A stretch of DNA of 64,000 bases, taken from positions 1,826,135-1,890,134 of the forward strand of contig OZ025211.1 of assembly GCA_964019055.1 (NCBI GenBank), written 5' to 3'. This stretch comes from Anthopleura xanthogrammica. Its lineage: Eukaryota > Cnidaria > Anthozoa > Actiniaria > Actiniidae. Numbering within the stretch: the first letter of the stretch is position 1; each line of letters begins with the position of its first letter. The translations under genes were made by a program, and so were the position numbers. Positions 10,389-47,947 of this stretch are shown here, in pieces. The notes beneath the pieces are model-generated. The model saw only the letters and a list, made by a program, of their open reading frames with translations, searched no databases and was not told where the DNA came from.

Positions 10389-10645
10389 CGATCTGTGAGT
10401 TAGCCGTGCCCTGACTTTGCGGATCAATCCAGAGTTTGTTTCAGGGTTCGATCTGTGAGTTAGCGTGCCCTGACTTTGCGGATCAATCCAGAGTTTGTTT
10501 CAGGGTTTGATCTGTGAGTTAGTCGTGCCCTGACTTTGCAGATCAATCCAGAGTTTGTTTCAGGGTTGGATCTCTGACTTAGCCGTGCCCTGACTTTGCG
10601 GATCAATCCAGAGTTTGTTTCAGGGTTCAATCTGTGAGTTAGTAT
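10389..10645 (+). repeat. 57-bp SINE-tail satellite, about 4.5 units
   Basis: Four and a half head-to-tail copies of GATCTGTGAGTTAGCCGTGC + CCTGACTTTGCGGATCAATC + CAGAGTTTGTTTCAGGGTT. Units differ by single substitutions. The array follows GPCR paralog 2 just as a shorter array follows the GPCR fragment. Confidence 0.9.
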
Positions 10646-11151
10646 ACACGCATTAGCAAAAAAAAAAACATTAGAACTTAGACGCAATGTCAGCGGAAGA
10701 TTTCTTTTGATTTTATGATATACGAGAAGGTCTTTGGTGCACATTGGAAGGGCGCATACTACGATCTATAAAAGAAAGCATTAGCAAAATAAAAGCTATT
10801 AGGACTTGTAAGCAATGTCTGCGGAGAATATCTTTTTATTTTAAAATATGCGCCGAGCTAGATTGTCTTATCAGAATGTCATGTAATTTCACTGCTATTG
10901 AACGCTGTTATGAATTTAAAGCTTTTTACATTGTTAGAGCGGTTTTTCTATAACTGGGAAACCTACGGTACTGACTTACAACACGTATACGGTACGACAT
11001 GCCGTAACATTGAAATGGCTTCCCATTGTCTTCCAGTAATTCATCCAATCACAACGAGTATTTACGGTTATGGTAAGATGCGGTACAGCTACATTACGGC
11101 TACGGATTTATCGTATCGTTTCCCACTCATTCGAAATTTGCTCTAACCGCT
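10646..11151. other. Intergenic, no gene recognised
   Basis: Contains a local direct duplication: 'AGCAAAA..CATTAG.ACTTA..C.CAATGTC.GCGGA' at about 10655-10700 and again at 10782-10830. No coding evidence. Confidence 0.45.
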
Positions 11152-11345
11152 TGGTACATACCGTACTATGAAATACATTAAAGATAATTTTAACACCAAA
11201 TAGAAGCTCAGCAGGTGCTCACAATATACTCGGGCCTTGACTGATGACTTGTTTTTCTTATTCCACGAGAGGCAATGCAAATCGATAAGGGTAAAAAAAG
11301 ACATTGGCTGCACCTGGTGCAACTTAAAGGTATTCATATGACAAA
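11152..11345. repeat. Duplicated GPCR downstream block, copy 2
   Basis: Partner of 7905-8075 (TACCGTACTATGAAATACAT, GAAGCTCAGCAGGTGCTCAC, TTCCACGAGAGGCAATGCAA, CACCTGGTGCAACTTAAAGG). Confidence 0.7.
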
Positions 11346-11860
11346 AAAATAGCAAAAGGACTTTACAGCTTTCTAAATTATCAACTCTCCGAGCCAGGCG
11401 TAAAGATTCATGTATTAAGTTTATAAGCACGAAGTGTAGTAAGATTCTTCCCCTAGACTATCCGCTTATTCCCCAATCTGAATTCAAACAAGCCTATAAT
11501 CTAAGGTAAGGGCTTTCTAAGACAGTCAAAGTTGTTGCTAGAGCCAAGTGTTTCAATGATTTCATCACAATTCGACATCAGAAGTATCTCTACGAATAGA
11601 ATATATATTATAAGTTAATATTAAGTCATCTGAGTCTTTTTAGTCATTCTGCATTTATTTATTTTATTTATTATAATTATTATAATAATTATAATTATAT
11701 TATTATTACTGTATTATATATTTAAACGTTTAATCGTTGCTGACATTTTATCTCTTTAAAACTGTAAATAACTGAATTTTAAATTAAGATATCATGGACA
11801 GAATTTTATAACATATATTAGTAAAATTTTACTACTATACTATTGGAAATCCTGCATTCT
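11346..11860. other. Intergenic, A+T-rich
   Basis: No gene. An ATTATAATTATT palindromic patch lies around 11650-11710. Confidence 0.4.
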
Positions 11861-11869
11861 GATTGGCTA

Positions 11870-12130
11870 ACGTACTCACTATCTATCAGCCGATAGATAG
11901 TGGGTAGAGAAAGCCGGACTTGTTTTGAAAAAATGGCGGCTTTTCCTTCGCGCTTTTGTGAAGTTTAGTTTAGTTTAGTATAGTATAGTTTAGTTGAGAT
12001 TTTTACTAAAACAATTAGAAGACTCACTCTCGATTTCTATCGGCTTTGATAGTTGACTCGGGGCCGGAGCCCCTCGTCAACTATCAGCCGATAGAAATCT
12101 CGAGTTCGTCTTCTAATTGTTAATTAGACT
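11870..12130. repeat. Two hairpins: GATAGATAG palindrome and a 115-bp foldback
   Basis: First hairpin near 11878-11915 (CACTATCTATCAGC/CGATAGATAGTG). The second runs from about 12010 to 12125: ACAATTAGAAGAC...TCGATTTCTATCGGCT...GTTGACTCGGGGCC against GGAGCCCCTCGTCAAC...AGCCGATAGAAATCTC...GTCTTCTAATTGT, arms of about 55 bp with a tiny loop. It has the form of a small foldback transposon. Confidence 0.8.
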
Positions 12131-12254
12131 GTCTGAAGATCGCGTAAGCGTGAAACTCCGAGTAACAGCAAAAGTGATGTCTTGTCTTTGATCTATCTAC
12201 AATCTATAATCTATATAAACTTGGAAATAAATGAATTCTTAATTCTTTTTTTAT

Positions 12255-12292
12255 TGTCAAACGTTTCGCCTGTTACAGCTTCGTCAGTGATA
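12255..12292 (-). ncRNA. Hammerhead-ribozyme-like motif 1
   Basis: On the minus strand the core reads CTGACGA (12287-12281), then AGCTGTAACAGGC, which can pair as a short stem II with one bulge, then GAAAC, GTT, then TGA, which can pair with the TCA before CTGACGA as stem I. CTGANGA...GAAA is the invariant hammerhead core. Stem III would be only the self-complementary ACGT, the form described for dimeric hammerheads of Penelope-like elements. Stem I is just 3 bp, so activity is uncertain. Confidence 0.4.
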
Positions 12293-12340
12293 TGATAATT
12301 ATTTTCGATTACATAGATTAGGTAAACTAGAACAAAAGTA

Positions 12341-13023
12341 TATACAGCGATATGCAGAAATTATGATCCTCTGGATATATATAGAGTGCAAATAATATAA
12401 CCGTGAAATAGATAGCAAGAAATAGGAGATAGTTAGTGCTTAGTTAGGCAAGACATAGGAAATAAGCGAGGCATGACAGGAGCACGGGCTTTTTCTAGAT
12501 CAACGACTCAGTGCACAAAAGAATGTGTTTCTGACGTTTAATGAGTTAAAAATGAAGACACAGGTCAATAAATCAAGACGCAGATACAACTATTTGAATT
12601 GTAATACTGATAGATTAATGTGGAATAAAAGTTTGTTCAAATTATCACGGTTGTCTTTTTTATTCTGCATTACAAAACCGCAGCGTAGCGGTGATCATTT
12701 GACTAATTAAACATGCTTGCACGTGCAAGACCCGTCACGGCTCGCTTATTTCTCCACTAATCAAATTTAGGCAGAACTTAGGACATAATTAGTCATTAGT
12801 TAGCTAGCTAACTATTTCACGGTTATATTATTTGCACTCTATACAAGTATATCAAAAGTATATAAGAAATTATGGGATGTCATCTCTGATATTTTTTTCA
12901 GTAAGCCCTAGTGAAAGGCAACTCGAAAAAAATATCAGCGATGATATCCCATAATTTCTGACATACTTTTGATATACTTGTATATATATCAGGAGGATCA
13001 TAATTTCTGCATATTGCTGTATA
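12341..13023. mobile_element. Large foldback element split by a family A insertion
   Basis: Arms: 12341-12383 (TATACAGCGATATGCAGAAA...GATCCTC) pairs with 12981-13023 (GAGGATCATAATTTCTGCAT...GCTGTATA), and 12842-12899 (AAGTATATCAAAAGTATATA...ATTATGGGATGTCATC) pairs with 12922-12980. Removing 12384-12839 restores one continuous palindrome of about 225 bp, so the family A element inserted into the left arm. Confidence 0.8.
12384..12839. mobile_element. Foldback/MITE family A, third copy (456 bp)
   Basis: Termini GAGTGCAAATAATATAACCG and the reverse complement CGGTTATATTATTTGCACTC, flanked by TA/TA. Same terminus family as 4439-4858. The interior holds an open frame of 61 codons with no recognisable domain and is A+T-rich; I do not call it a gene. 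Confidence 0.85.
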
Positions 13024-13059
13024 TATATATATATATATAGTAGTAGGAGGTTTAGTGAG

Positions 13060-13125
13060 TAATAACGATGACGGTTTCTCTACAACGCTGTTTCGTAAGA
13101 CCTTAAGGTCTCACTCATCAGAAGT
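13060..13125 (-). ncRNA. Hammerhead-ribozyme-like motif 2
   Basis: Minus strand: CTGATGA (13121-13115), then a strong 8-bp hairpin GTGAGACC-TTAA-GGTCTTAC (13114-13095) as stem II, then GAAAC (13094-13090), then ACA/TGT around GCGT as a possible 3-bp stem III with GTA as the cleavage triplet. Stem I pairing is poor in the available sequence. The core and stem II are textbook; the missing stem I makes function doubtful. Confidence 0.4.
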
Positions 13126-13243
13126 TTTAATGGACTGATTAAAACTGTACAACTTTATACAATATTTACACTTAATTTCTTTATTAGTTTAACTATTTAT
13201 ATAGTTATAAGAGTTTCGAGACGTAGTATGAAACTCTAAATTC

Positions 13244-13280
<37 letters not shown>

Positions 13281-13436
13281 TCTTGTAATTAAGTTTTGAC
13301 TGCTAGAAGGATAACAATAAACGATTTAAATATTAAAGTCAATACTGAAAAATGCATATATACCGACTAATTACTGTTTACATTACGACCGCACCACCAG
13401 AGCTATAAATACCATCTACTGTCTTTCATTCACCAC
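13126..13436. other. Intergenic with short (ATT)n
   Basis: No gene. (ATT)n at 13249-13280. Lies between two hammerhead-like motifs and may be the body of a degraded non-autonomous retroelement. Confidence 0.4.
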
Positions 13437-13481
13437 TGACTCTGAAGATGACTTCCGCTCAGGTTGTCGAAACGTCAGTCA
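13437..13481 (+). ncRNA. Hammerhead-ribozyme-like motif 3 (best of three)
   Basis: Plus strand: stem I 5' arm TGACT (13437-13441), core CTGAAGA (13442-13448), stem II GAC (13450-13452) with GTC (13466-13468) plus CC/GG inside, core GAAA (13469-13472), ACGT then GTC cleavage triplet (13474-13476), stem I 3' arm AGTCA (13477-13481), which pairs perfectly with TGACT. All invariant core bases are present. Stem III reduces to the palindrome ACGT, which pairs only between two copies, as known for Penelope-like-element hammerheads. T13449 would be a bulge in stem II. Confidence 0.5.
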
Positions 13482-13812
13482 CCACCAACAACAGTCTTTC
13501 TCAAGACTACACTCACCCGGACGATCACATTACTCACTCCACTTCTACTCCTGGGTTCAAAGCATTTACTCTCAAAAATGCACATGTTAGTTTTTAACTT
13601 GATTTTAATAATAGTATTGGCTGATAATAATAACGATTTGGGAAAACATTACACCCAAGGTCTATCAAAAATACTATAGATAGTAATCTATACATTTATA
13701 TTTGAATTTCAAGACTAGTTTTGGGTTACTTTTTCCTTCCTCGGTACGCAAAAAAAATATGGCAACGTCCAGCAAACGTTTGAGAAAAACTTTCTTTTGA
13801 TCAACTTGGCTC
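13482..13812. other. Intergenic, no gene recognised
   Basis: Includes CACCACCAACAACAGTCTTTC after the ribozyme-like motif, a context often seen with it in repeats. No coding support; the short open frame here is not conserved-looking. Confidence 0.4.
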
Positions 13813-14530
13813 GGGAATGCCTTTCTTGGAAGCTGGAATAATGAGCAATTATTGGATCGATGAGGTTGAGCAAAATATCGTGGTTTCTACGTGACGAGTA
13901 AACAATTATTTTGTGATGCCGAAGGCAGAAGAAATCACGATATTTTGTGATAACCGAGTTCAATAATTGTTTTATCATCCAAATTATTTTTTTGTGTTTT
14001 GGCATTTTTTTGTTTTCTATCAAAGATGCCAAGTAATTTTCTGACAGCTCAGGGTAGCAAGCCAAGTTGACAAATGCAACGTTACTGCGCATGAGCAGAC
14101 CTTTATTTGTAGGCAGTTATTTGCAGTTCTCTCGGCCAATCAAAACGAGCGACAAAATAATTTGAATGATAATTTTAATTATTAAGCTTTGAAAAGCTTC
14201 TTCAATACATTTCAGTTGAAAAGTATTTTCATTTCAAGACGACAAAAGATTTTCTGCTTTTCTTATTAAAACTCTCTGCAGACACCCGCCGACCTGCAAG
14301 GCACCCAGTGTCCATGTCTGGACTTTTGAATTGCTATTACATATGACTAAAAAAATCTATCATTCTCGTTAAGACTATATGACATATGTAAGGGAAGCAA
14401 TATACAAAATTCTTTGTTTAATTTTGAAATAGAAATTTCATTTAACTCCCAACGTTCTGTGTAAAACATTGGTTAACAGATGATCACGGCATTGGCTTTC
14501 ATGCAGCGGGCGAGCAGATGAAAAAGAACA
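13813..14530. repeat. Segmental duplication, copy B
   Basis: Partner of copy A at the start of the window. It ends about 150 bp before the start codon of GPCR paralog 3, so it holds that gene's proximal upstream sequence. It retains about 12 bp near 14040 (CTGACAGCTCAGGG) that copy A lost. Confidence 0.85.
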
Positions 14531-14684
14531 TCGTGAGGTATTGAATCATAAATTAATCTTTTGTCTCCAGTCAAGTTTTCATGCTCTTCAAGTCGTCTAA
14601 AACTTTGTAAATTTGGCAATCTACTTTGAGTAATTGCCATCATTTTATGAATATCTTTTGGTCGTCTATTTTTTCGTATTCGCA

Positions 14685-15650
14685 ATGGAATATACTTGTA
14701 TTGATGGCCTCTTGATGTATGATCGAATAGTGTCAACATACACAAGGGTTATGGTAATACTTTTCGCTATATCAGGCTTAGCAAGTATCATTTTGAACTT
14801 TCTGATCCTGATTTCCATCTGGAAGACACCATCCCTTCACAAACCTTCGTACATCCTTATAGGAAGTCTTGCTCTTTCAGACTTCTTAATTGGAATAACC
14901 GTCGAACTATTATCGCTTGTGGTAGGTATGGCTGCACAAGGAAAAGGTTGGAACGAACCCCTTTGTATCGTCTGGAAAACTGGAAGAGGTTTATCATACT
15001 GGCTGGCTGCAGTTTCTCTCTACACTTTGGTAACCATAAGCTTAGATCGTTTGATGGCCATTAAACTGAGAAACAGGTATCGAAACATTGTGACTCTGAA
15101 GCGAGTATTAGTGGCGTTGATGCCTTTTTGGATCGGATCTTTAATACTTATCCTTCCCCTTTTCCTGACTCTTACAGCTCAAACATTTGCCCATGTTCTT
15201 TTGTTCTTTGGTGTCGCTGCTTCTATATTGATCTCCTTTATCGCCATTTTCTATTCAATGGCTTTTTACCAGTTAAAAAAACTAGCATGTACAGTGTCAC
15301 CAACTGTTGGAAATGGGGAAGCCCCGAGTGTGAGTTCCAGCAAGATTGATGTATCCAAGTATCGGAAATCTTTGAAGACAACTTTTCTAGTTTTTGTCCT
15401 CATAATGCTTTTCTATACTCCGTATGTTTTTTTTAATTGCATTGGGACAGTTTTGCAAATTGATAAGACAACTTTCAAAAGCGAAAAAGAAAAAGAGTTC
15501 ATTGTAATGATTTACATGTTCATGGGAGTTAGCGAATTCATTGTTGTCTCCAACTCTTTCGTCAATCCATTGATATATTTATGGCGTATGAGTGACATTC
15601 GTACGGCTGTGAATACTACACTCAACAAAATATTGAATCTACAGCAGTAA
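14685..15650 (+). CDS. Class A GPCR, paralog 3
   Basis: Intronless receptor of 321 residues. The first in-frame ATG is at 14685; the open frame extends 51 bases upstream without another ATG. TM1 has N38 and the family signature LILISIWKTPSLHKPSYILI, TM2 LALSD with D66, TM3 Cys94, DRL at 121-123, TM6 FYTP, TM7 NPLIY at 294-298, helix 8 WRMSDIRTAV. The loop between TM5 and TM6 is Ser-rich (CTVSPTVG...VSSSKIDVSKYRKSLK). It is more diverged from paralogs 1 and 2 than they are from each other, yet the TM1-TM2 loop segment is identical, which suggests strong constraint or gene conversion there. Ligand unknown. Confidence 0.92.
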   Translation: MEYTCIDGLLMYDRIVSTYTRVMVILFAISGLASIILNFLILISIWKTPSLHKPSYILIGSLALSDFLIGITVELLSLVVGMAAQGKGWNEPLCIVWKTGRGLSYWLAAVSLYTLVTISLDRLMAIKLRNRYRNIVTLKRVLVALMPFWIGSLILILPLFLTLTAQTFAHVLLFFGVAASILISFIAIFYSMAFYQLKKLACTVSPTVGNGEAPSVSSSKIDVSKYRKSLKTTFLVFVLIMLFYTPYVFFNCIGTVLQIDKTTFKSEKEKEFIVMIYMFMGVSEFIVVSNSFVNPLIYLWRMSDIRTAVNTTLNKILNLQQ

Positions 15651-16005
15651 AATTAGCTGCATATTAATCGATAAATTTCAATGGCATTAAGGGCATTACG
15701 CAGACGTGTTCACGTAAAACTTGTCGAGCGCAACGTTGCAGAAGTAGATTCCCAATTCTATACGCGCAGCAATTGAAAAAGTGGGCACACGGTGCATTTC
15801 GAGCAGCATAAACACGAAAGAACACTGATTATTTGATTTAGTAATCAACTGAACATCAAACTGTAACTCTTGGAAATATAAACAAATGAACAAGCGTAAA
15901 CAAGCGTAATTCGTACATTTCATATCTTATAGACATGAGCTAGTAGAGAAATCTGACCGCGCTATTTTTCACAAAGCAAGTACGTAAAGCAAGCCATCCT
16001 TTACA
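15651..16005. other. 3' flank of GPCR paralog 3
   Basis: No gene. A weak resemblance to the foldback repeat at 43722-43890 (GCAACGTTGCAGAAGTAG, CACACGGTGCA) lies at 15728-15795. Confidence 0.4.
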
Positions 16006-16271
16006 TGAGCTGCAGCCTACCAAGAAGGAGTCGTCTTTTAGACTGAGGAAAACTAGTAGCCTTTTACCTAGAATAAATACAGAGCGCTTTAAAGAATCTT
16101 TTATTAATAGGCTGTATTTTAAACATAATTTATATATTAATCAGCTATTATTGAAATGTTATAGATATATATATTATCTCTTAATTTTTAGATTTTTTTG
16201 TAAACTGATTGGTATGTATTTTTACTAATTATTAAATAAAGACATTATTATTATTATTATTATCATTATTA

Positions 16272-16311
<40 letters not shown>

Positions 16312-16325
16312 CATTATCATTAAAA
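16005..16325 (+). mobile_element. Possible LINE 3' end with (ATT)n tail
   Basis: A short reading ELQPTKKESSFRLRKTSSLL then PRINTERFKESFINRL resembles the last residues of jockey-like reverse transcriptases (LR...PR.NT...F..S). A T-rich 3' UTR ends in ATTAAATAAAGACATTATTATT and a long (ATT)n tail. Tentative because only about 35 residues are involved. Confidence 0.4.
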
Positions 16326-17205
16326 GACAGTTTGGATTGCGGCCCTTTTGTTTTCTTCAAATGTTCAATGTTCTTATACAGCATTCTTCATGGCTACTAT
16401 AGAAATAGACATCGCAAAGCCTTGTGGGATCGAAATGCAAACAAAAGGCTTCGGTTACGAGCAAAAGAAGATCAATATCAGTCGAAAAAAACATAGTTTT
16501 CTATATTTTCTGGGCTTGTCTTGTCCGCATTTCAATCCCATGCATAAAGGACAATCATAACGTCATCCGTGGAAAGCGACATTCTTTGTAACAAAAAAAA
16601 CAAATTTGAAAAAAATTATAGGATAGAATTAGACGTCACTCTGGATAGGTTTTGTCGTGTTTAAAAGCGTATTACATCATGGTAGAAAGAAAATAATAAG
16701 GGTGCAAAAGTGCCATAAACTGATGAGAAAGTTCTTTCACGGATTATTTTTCTTTCACGGTCCCTATTGCAGTGTTGTGAGAAAGTGTCATAGAATAAGA
16801 AAGTCTTTCACTGGTTATTCTTGGCAGCGTCCCATCATGCTCACAGAGGGTACAAGGAAACACACATGGCGTCCCAACAATCAGTTGACCGATCTGGGAC
16901 ACTTCAAATAAGTCTAACCAGCTGATAGCTGATCTGAAATAGTGACGTAGAAATGACGTCACTGCAAAACTGAGGTGTCATGAAGCCTGCGAGAATTGAC
17001 TTATAAAAATTTATATCTGAGATAAATCTAAATTATTCCAGAAGAGGTTTTTGATATATTGCATTTATTTATGATGATATCCGTTACTGAGTGGGAAAAT
17101 AAAATAAAGAAAAAATGTTTCCAGAAGCGCAGGGCAAGCTATAAAGGATGACACCTGAGTTCTGCAATTTTTTTCGATTCTGATTGGCTAATATTTTTAC
17201 TCAGC
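16326..17205. other. Intergenic, no gene recognised
   Basis: Contains paired words around 16715-16830 (AAGTGCCATAAACTGATGAGAAAGTTCTTTCACGG / GAAAGTGTCATAGAATAAGAAAGTCTTTCACTGG), a degraded local repeat. 'TTCTGATTGGCTAATATTTTTACTCAGC' near 17175 resembles 11856-11880, a possible foldback end. Confidence 0.45.
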
Positions 17206-18213
17206 TCAGCTGGAAGGTCTCGATTCAGTGACGTGGACTGATTGCGAAGGCATTGATATGGTAGTTTCATGACATTGGTCTCTTCCAAACATCCATGCAA
17301 CGGTCTTTTTAGCTGCTTGACGAAGCTCTTTATTACGCCAAAAGTAGAGTAAAGGGTTCAACGTAGAATTAACAAAAACTATGATTTCAGAAGAGTTGAC
17401 TAAGTAAACATAATTACTTGCCCTCTCATATTTCAAAGCCAAAATGGCAGTAGAAATAAGATACGGACAGCAACAAATCATGACTGTGGCAAAAACAATC
17501 AGCATTGTTTTCAGTGATCGTTGATATTTTGAAATATTGAAGCTTGATATCGTGTTTGTGGAGGTTGAGTTGCTGTCAGAATGAGACACGCTGGACATGA
17601 CCTTTCTCAGCTCTTTCATTGCTTTAAGGTAGCATAAACTGATGGTGATCATGAACAACAACATTCCAAACGAAACGGTTTTCAGGATTGATTTTGTGTC
17701 CACCAGGATAAATAAAGGAAAAAATATCATGGCGCTTAAAACCCAACCAAATGATAGAACCATTGTGAGCCTCTTGGAAGTTACAATAGAGTTATATCTG
17801 GTTTTGAGTTTGATCGCCATCACTCGATCGATACTGATTATAATAAGCGTGTATAAGGACACAGTGCCAGGCCAGTAACCGAACGATCGGCCAACGCTTG
17901 AAAGTAAGCAAATAACGTCAAAAAATTCCTCTCTCTTTTGCAGTATGAAAACGTCTCGTATAACAAATAAATTCTGACCAACTAAACCAACTAGAAAGTC
18001 TGCTATAGCGAGATTTGCAATCAGGATGTGCCACGGCTTTCGTAAAGACGGCGTCTGCCAGATGGAGATGAGAATAAGAAGGTTAGTAACGATTGTTGAT
18101 ACTCCTATGATGCTGTTGGCTATGATCAGTCCTACTCTTGAGTTGAAATCATATCTGAACCCAAACTGGCATAGTTTTATTGTCAAAGTGGAATTTTCAC
18201 CTCGTAGTATCAT
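17206..18213 (-). CDS. Class A GPCR, paralog 4 (opposite strand)
   Basis: Intronless receptor of 335 residues if translation starts at the first in-frame ATG; the frame stays open upstream but with no ATG nearby. An N-x-T/S site (N7-S-T) lies in the extracellular end. TM1 ends in LILISIWQTPSLRKPWHILI, the family signature; TM2 LAIAD with D72; DRV at 129-131; TM6 CCCPY; TM7 NPLLY at 286-290; then WRNKELRQAAKK and a Ser/Thr-rich tail of about 45 residues (ESRPSS end), much longer than in the other paralogs and a plausible phosphorylation/arrestin region. It is the most diverged member and is inverted relative to the others. Confidence 0.92.
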   Translation of the reverse strand: MILRGENSTLTIKLCQFGFRYDFNSRVGLIIANSIIGVSTIVTNLLILISIWQTPSLRKPWHILIANLAIADFLVGLVGQNLFVIRDVFILQKREEFFDVICLLSSVGRSFGYWPGTVSLYTLIIISIDRVMAIKLKTRYNSIVTSKRLTMVLSFGWVLSAMIFFPLFILVDTKSILKTVSFGMLLFMITISLCYLKAMKELRKVMSSVSHSDSNSTSTNTISSFNISKYQRSLKTMLIVFATVMICCCPYLISTAILALKYERASNYVYLVNSSEIIVFVNSTLNPLLYFWRNKELRQAAKKTVAWMFGRDQCHETTISMPSQSVHVTESRPSS

Positions 18214-18229
18214 TTCAGTTGCGTCCAAA

Positions 18230-19040
18230 ATGACTTTCCCGAGAGAATGAAATAGTTTTCCAATTGATGTGTTTCAGAGTAGAGTGCAAATGAATATTGA
18301 TACCACCTCTATGTGCTGCAAACTGATTGAATTCACAAGACAAACAGACTTTGATTCATTTTGCATAAAGAACAAAAACATATCCAATGTCAGAAACTAC
18401 ACCTTACTGCCGTAATTACTTTAACCAATGCCAATTTGTCAAATCGGTATAGCTTTCATTGACAGAATTATAATTATCCTGCGCAGATGAAAACATATTG
18501 ACTCTCCTTGGAGCACAAAATGAAGAAAAATATATAACATTTTGCTAAATATTGGGTCACCACTGTATCTATCGTAGAGTGATTGGATATGAAGTGAATA
18601 AAAAAACATATATAATTCATCGTCAAAACATATCGGCGAAGATACCGCAGTTAGCGCAATGCAAATTTTGCTATTTACTCTTCATATAAGCAAGAAAACC
18701 CAGCAAATATACTAAATAAATTCTAGGTTTACTAACATCTCGAACAAGAAAGATGAATACTGTTTAGTACTCAAAATCTTGGTCCTTAACAAAGCATAGA
18801 ATTAGTTTTGACATTAAGCAGGTTGGATATATACTGAACCTTGTACAACAAACAGGTGAATTTGATTAGATTAAAAAAAAATGACATGCAAGTTAAGCAA
18901 ACCAACACTGCGTCTATAAACTGTAATTAGTTTAAAGGAAATTACATGAAAGTGAAAACATTAGAATTATATTTTATCTAATGGGAAAGAGCAAGATCAA
19001 TGATATTTTTTCCAAAGAAAAAGTTTTTTTTACAACCATT
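18230..19040. other. Intergenic, no gene recognised
   Basis: A+T-rich upstream region of the minus-strand GPCR. No splice-bounded coding sequence or repeat family recognised. Confidence 0.45.
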
Positions 19041-19290
19041 ACCACTACTTCCCGTAAGGAGCTTTTCCGTGGGGTTCGCTCCACGCAATACCACTACAAC
19101 GCTCACTCACATATTGATTTTTGGAAAGGAAAAAAATAAGGAAAACCGGAGAATCCAGAGAAAATCCCTCGCAGCATGGGAGAGAACAACACATCAAACA
19201 AACACAACTTTGAACCCACGACCCATGGGTTGAACTACAGAGCGGTGAGAGAAAGCGTCCATATGCTACGCGTCGTGGTTTCCTACGCTT
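19040..19290 (-). mobile_element. Degenerate tRNA-derived SINE (reverse orientation)
   Basis: The segment GGAAAACCGGAGAATCCAGA, GAAAATCCCTCG, GGGAGAGAAC matches the SINE body at 7560-7610. It is followed by GAACCCACGACCCATGGG, a B-box-like region in reverse, and CGGTGAGAGAAAGCGTC. Confidence 0.55.
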
Positions 19291-19996
19291 CTCTCGTGTT
19301 CTCTCCACATACCGCGTGTCTTTATCAGAGTATAATACACGGAAAACTGTTTTTTATTCCTTAATTCTCATGTGAATACAACATGTTATTATTTTTAAGG
19401 CGTGAATATATTATTCTTATACTATTGACTGATTTCACATTCAAACAAATGCATTCAAAATTAAGGATTACTGAAATGAAATATTCAACTGAATCCAAAA
19501 CATTTAAAAGTTAAAAGTTGGAAATCAAATAGAGAAATAATTTTTTTTAACATTAACATTTCCCCTAAAAAATATTCTATAAGCTCTCTTCATACTTGTC
19601 AGTTGCAGTTTAGAAATCGCTTTCAATAAAGATATTTTTTTATGTTGTACCAGTTTCTGCAAATTCAACTCAAATTAAAGGCTGTGGTCAAGTAATATTC
19701 ACATCACATCAAAGACTACGAAAATAATTCATTGTATACTTTGACAGGTATAAACTAAACGATAACACACGAACAGATGTTGTGAATGTTTTTTGCCTCG
19801 GCAACGATCAAATTTATGACATGTCAAACGAAATTTGGGGATTTTTTCCTTAAGGACGGATATTTTAATGGATCCCGGACTTAGTCCTGGGAGATTATCT
19901 TAGGGCTTTTGCCATATTTTAATATCAAAATAACAATTCTATATGAGCTAAAAATTTTACCTGCGTCTTTCATAAAATCATAAATATATATACATA
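19291..19996. other. Intergenic / 3' flank of the cadherin gene
   Basis: No gene. The cadherin 3' UTR should lie here on the minus strand. Minus-strand AATAAA candidates exist at low resolution; none is decisive. Confidence 0.4.

Positions 19997-47947
<27,951 letters not shown>

Noticed and set aside
12525..12710. 61-residue open frame inside the family A MITE
   Set aside because: No domain, low-complexity A+T-rich context, not seen in the other family A copies.
13464..13679. 71-residue open frame after the hammerhead-like motif
   Set aside because: Overlaps the ribozyme core, lacks any recognisable domain and shows no coding texture.
14634..14684. 17-residue upstream extension of GPCR paralog 3
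   Set aside because: It would begin at TTG; the first ATG at 14685 gives a normal N-terminus.
18214..18228. Upstream TTG start for GPCR paralog 4
   Set aside because: TTG is not expected as an animal start codon; the ATG five codons later was chosen.
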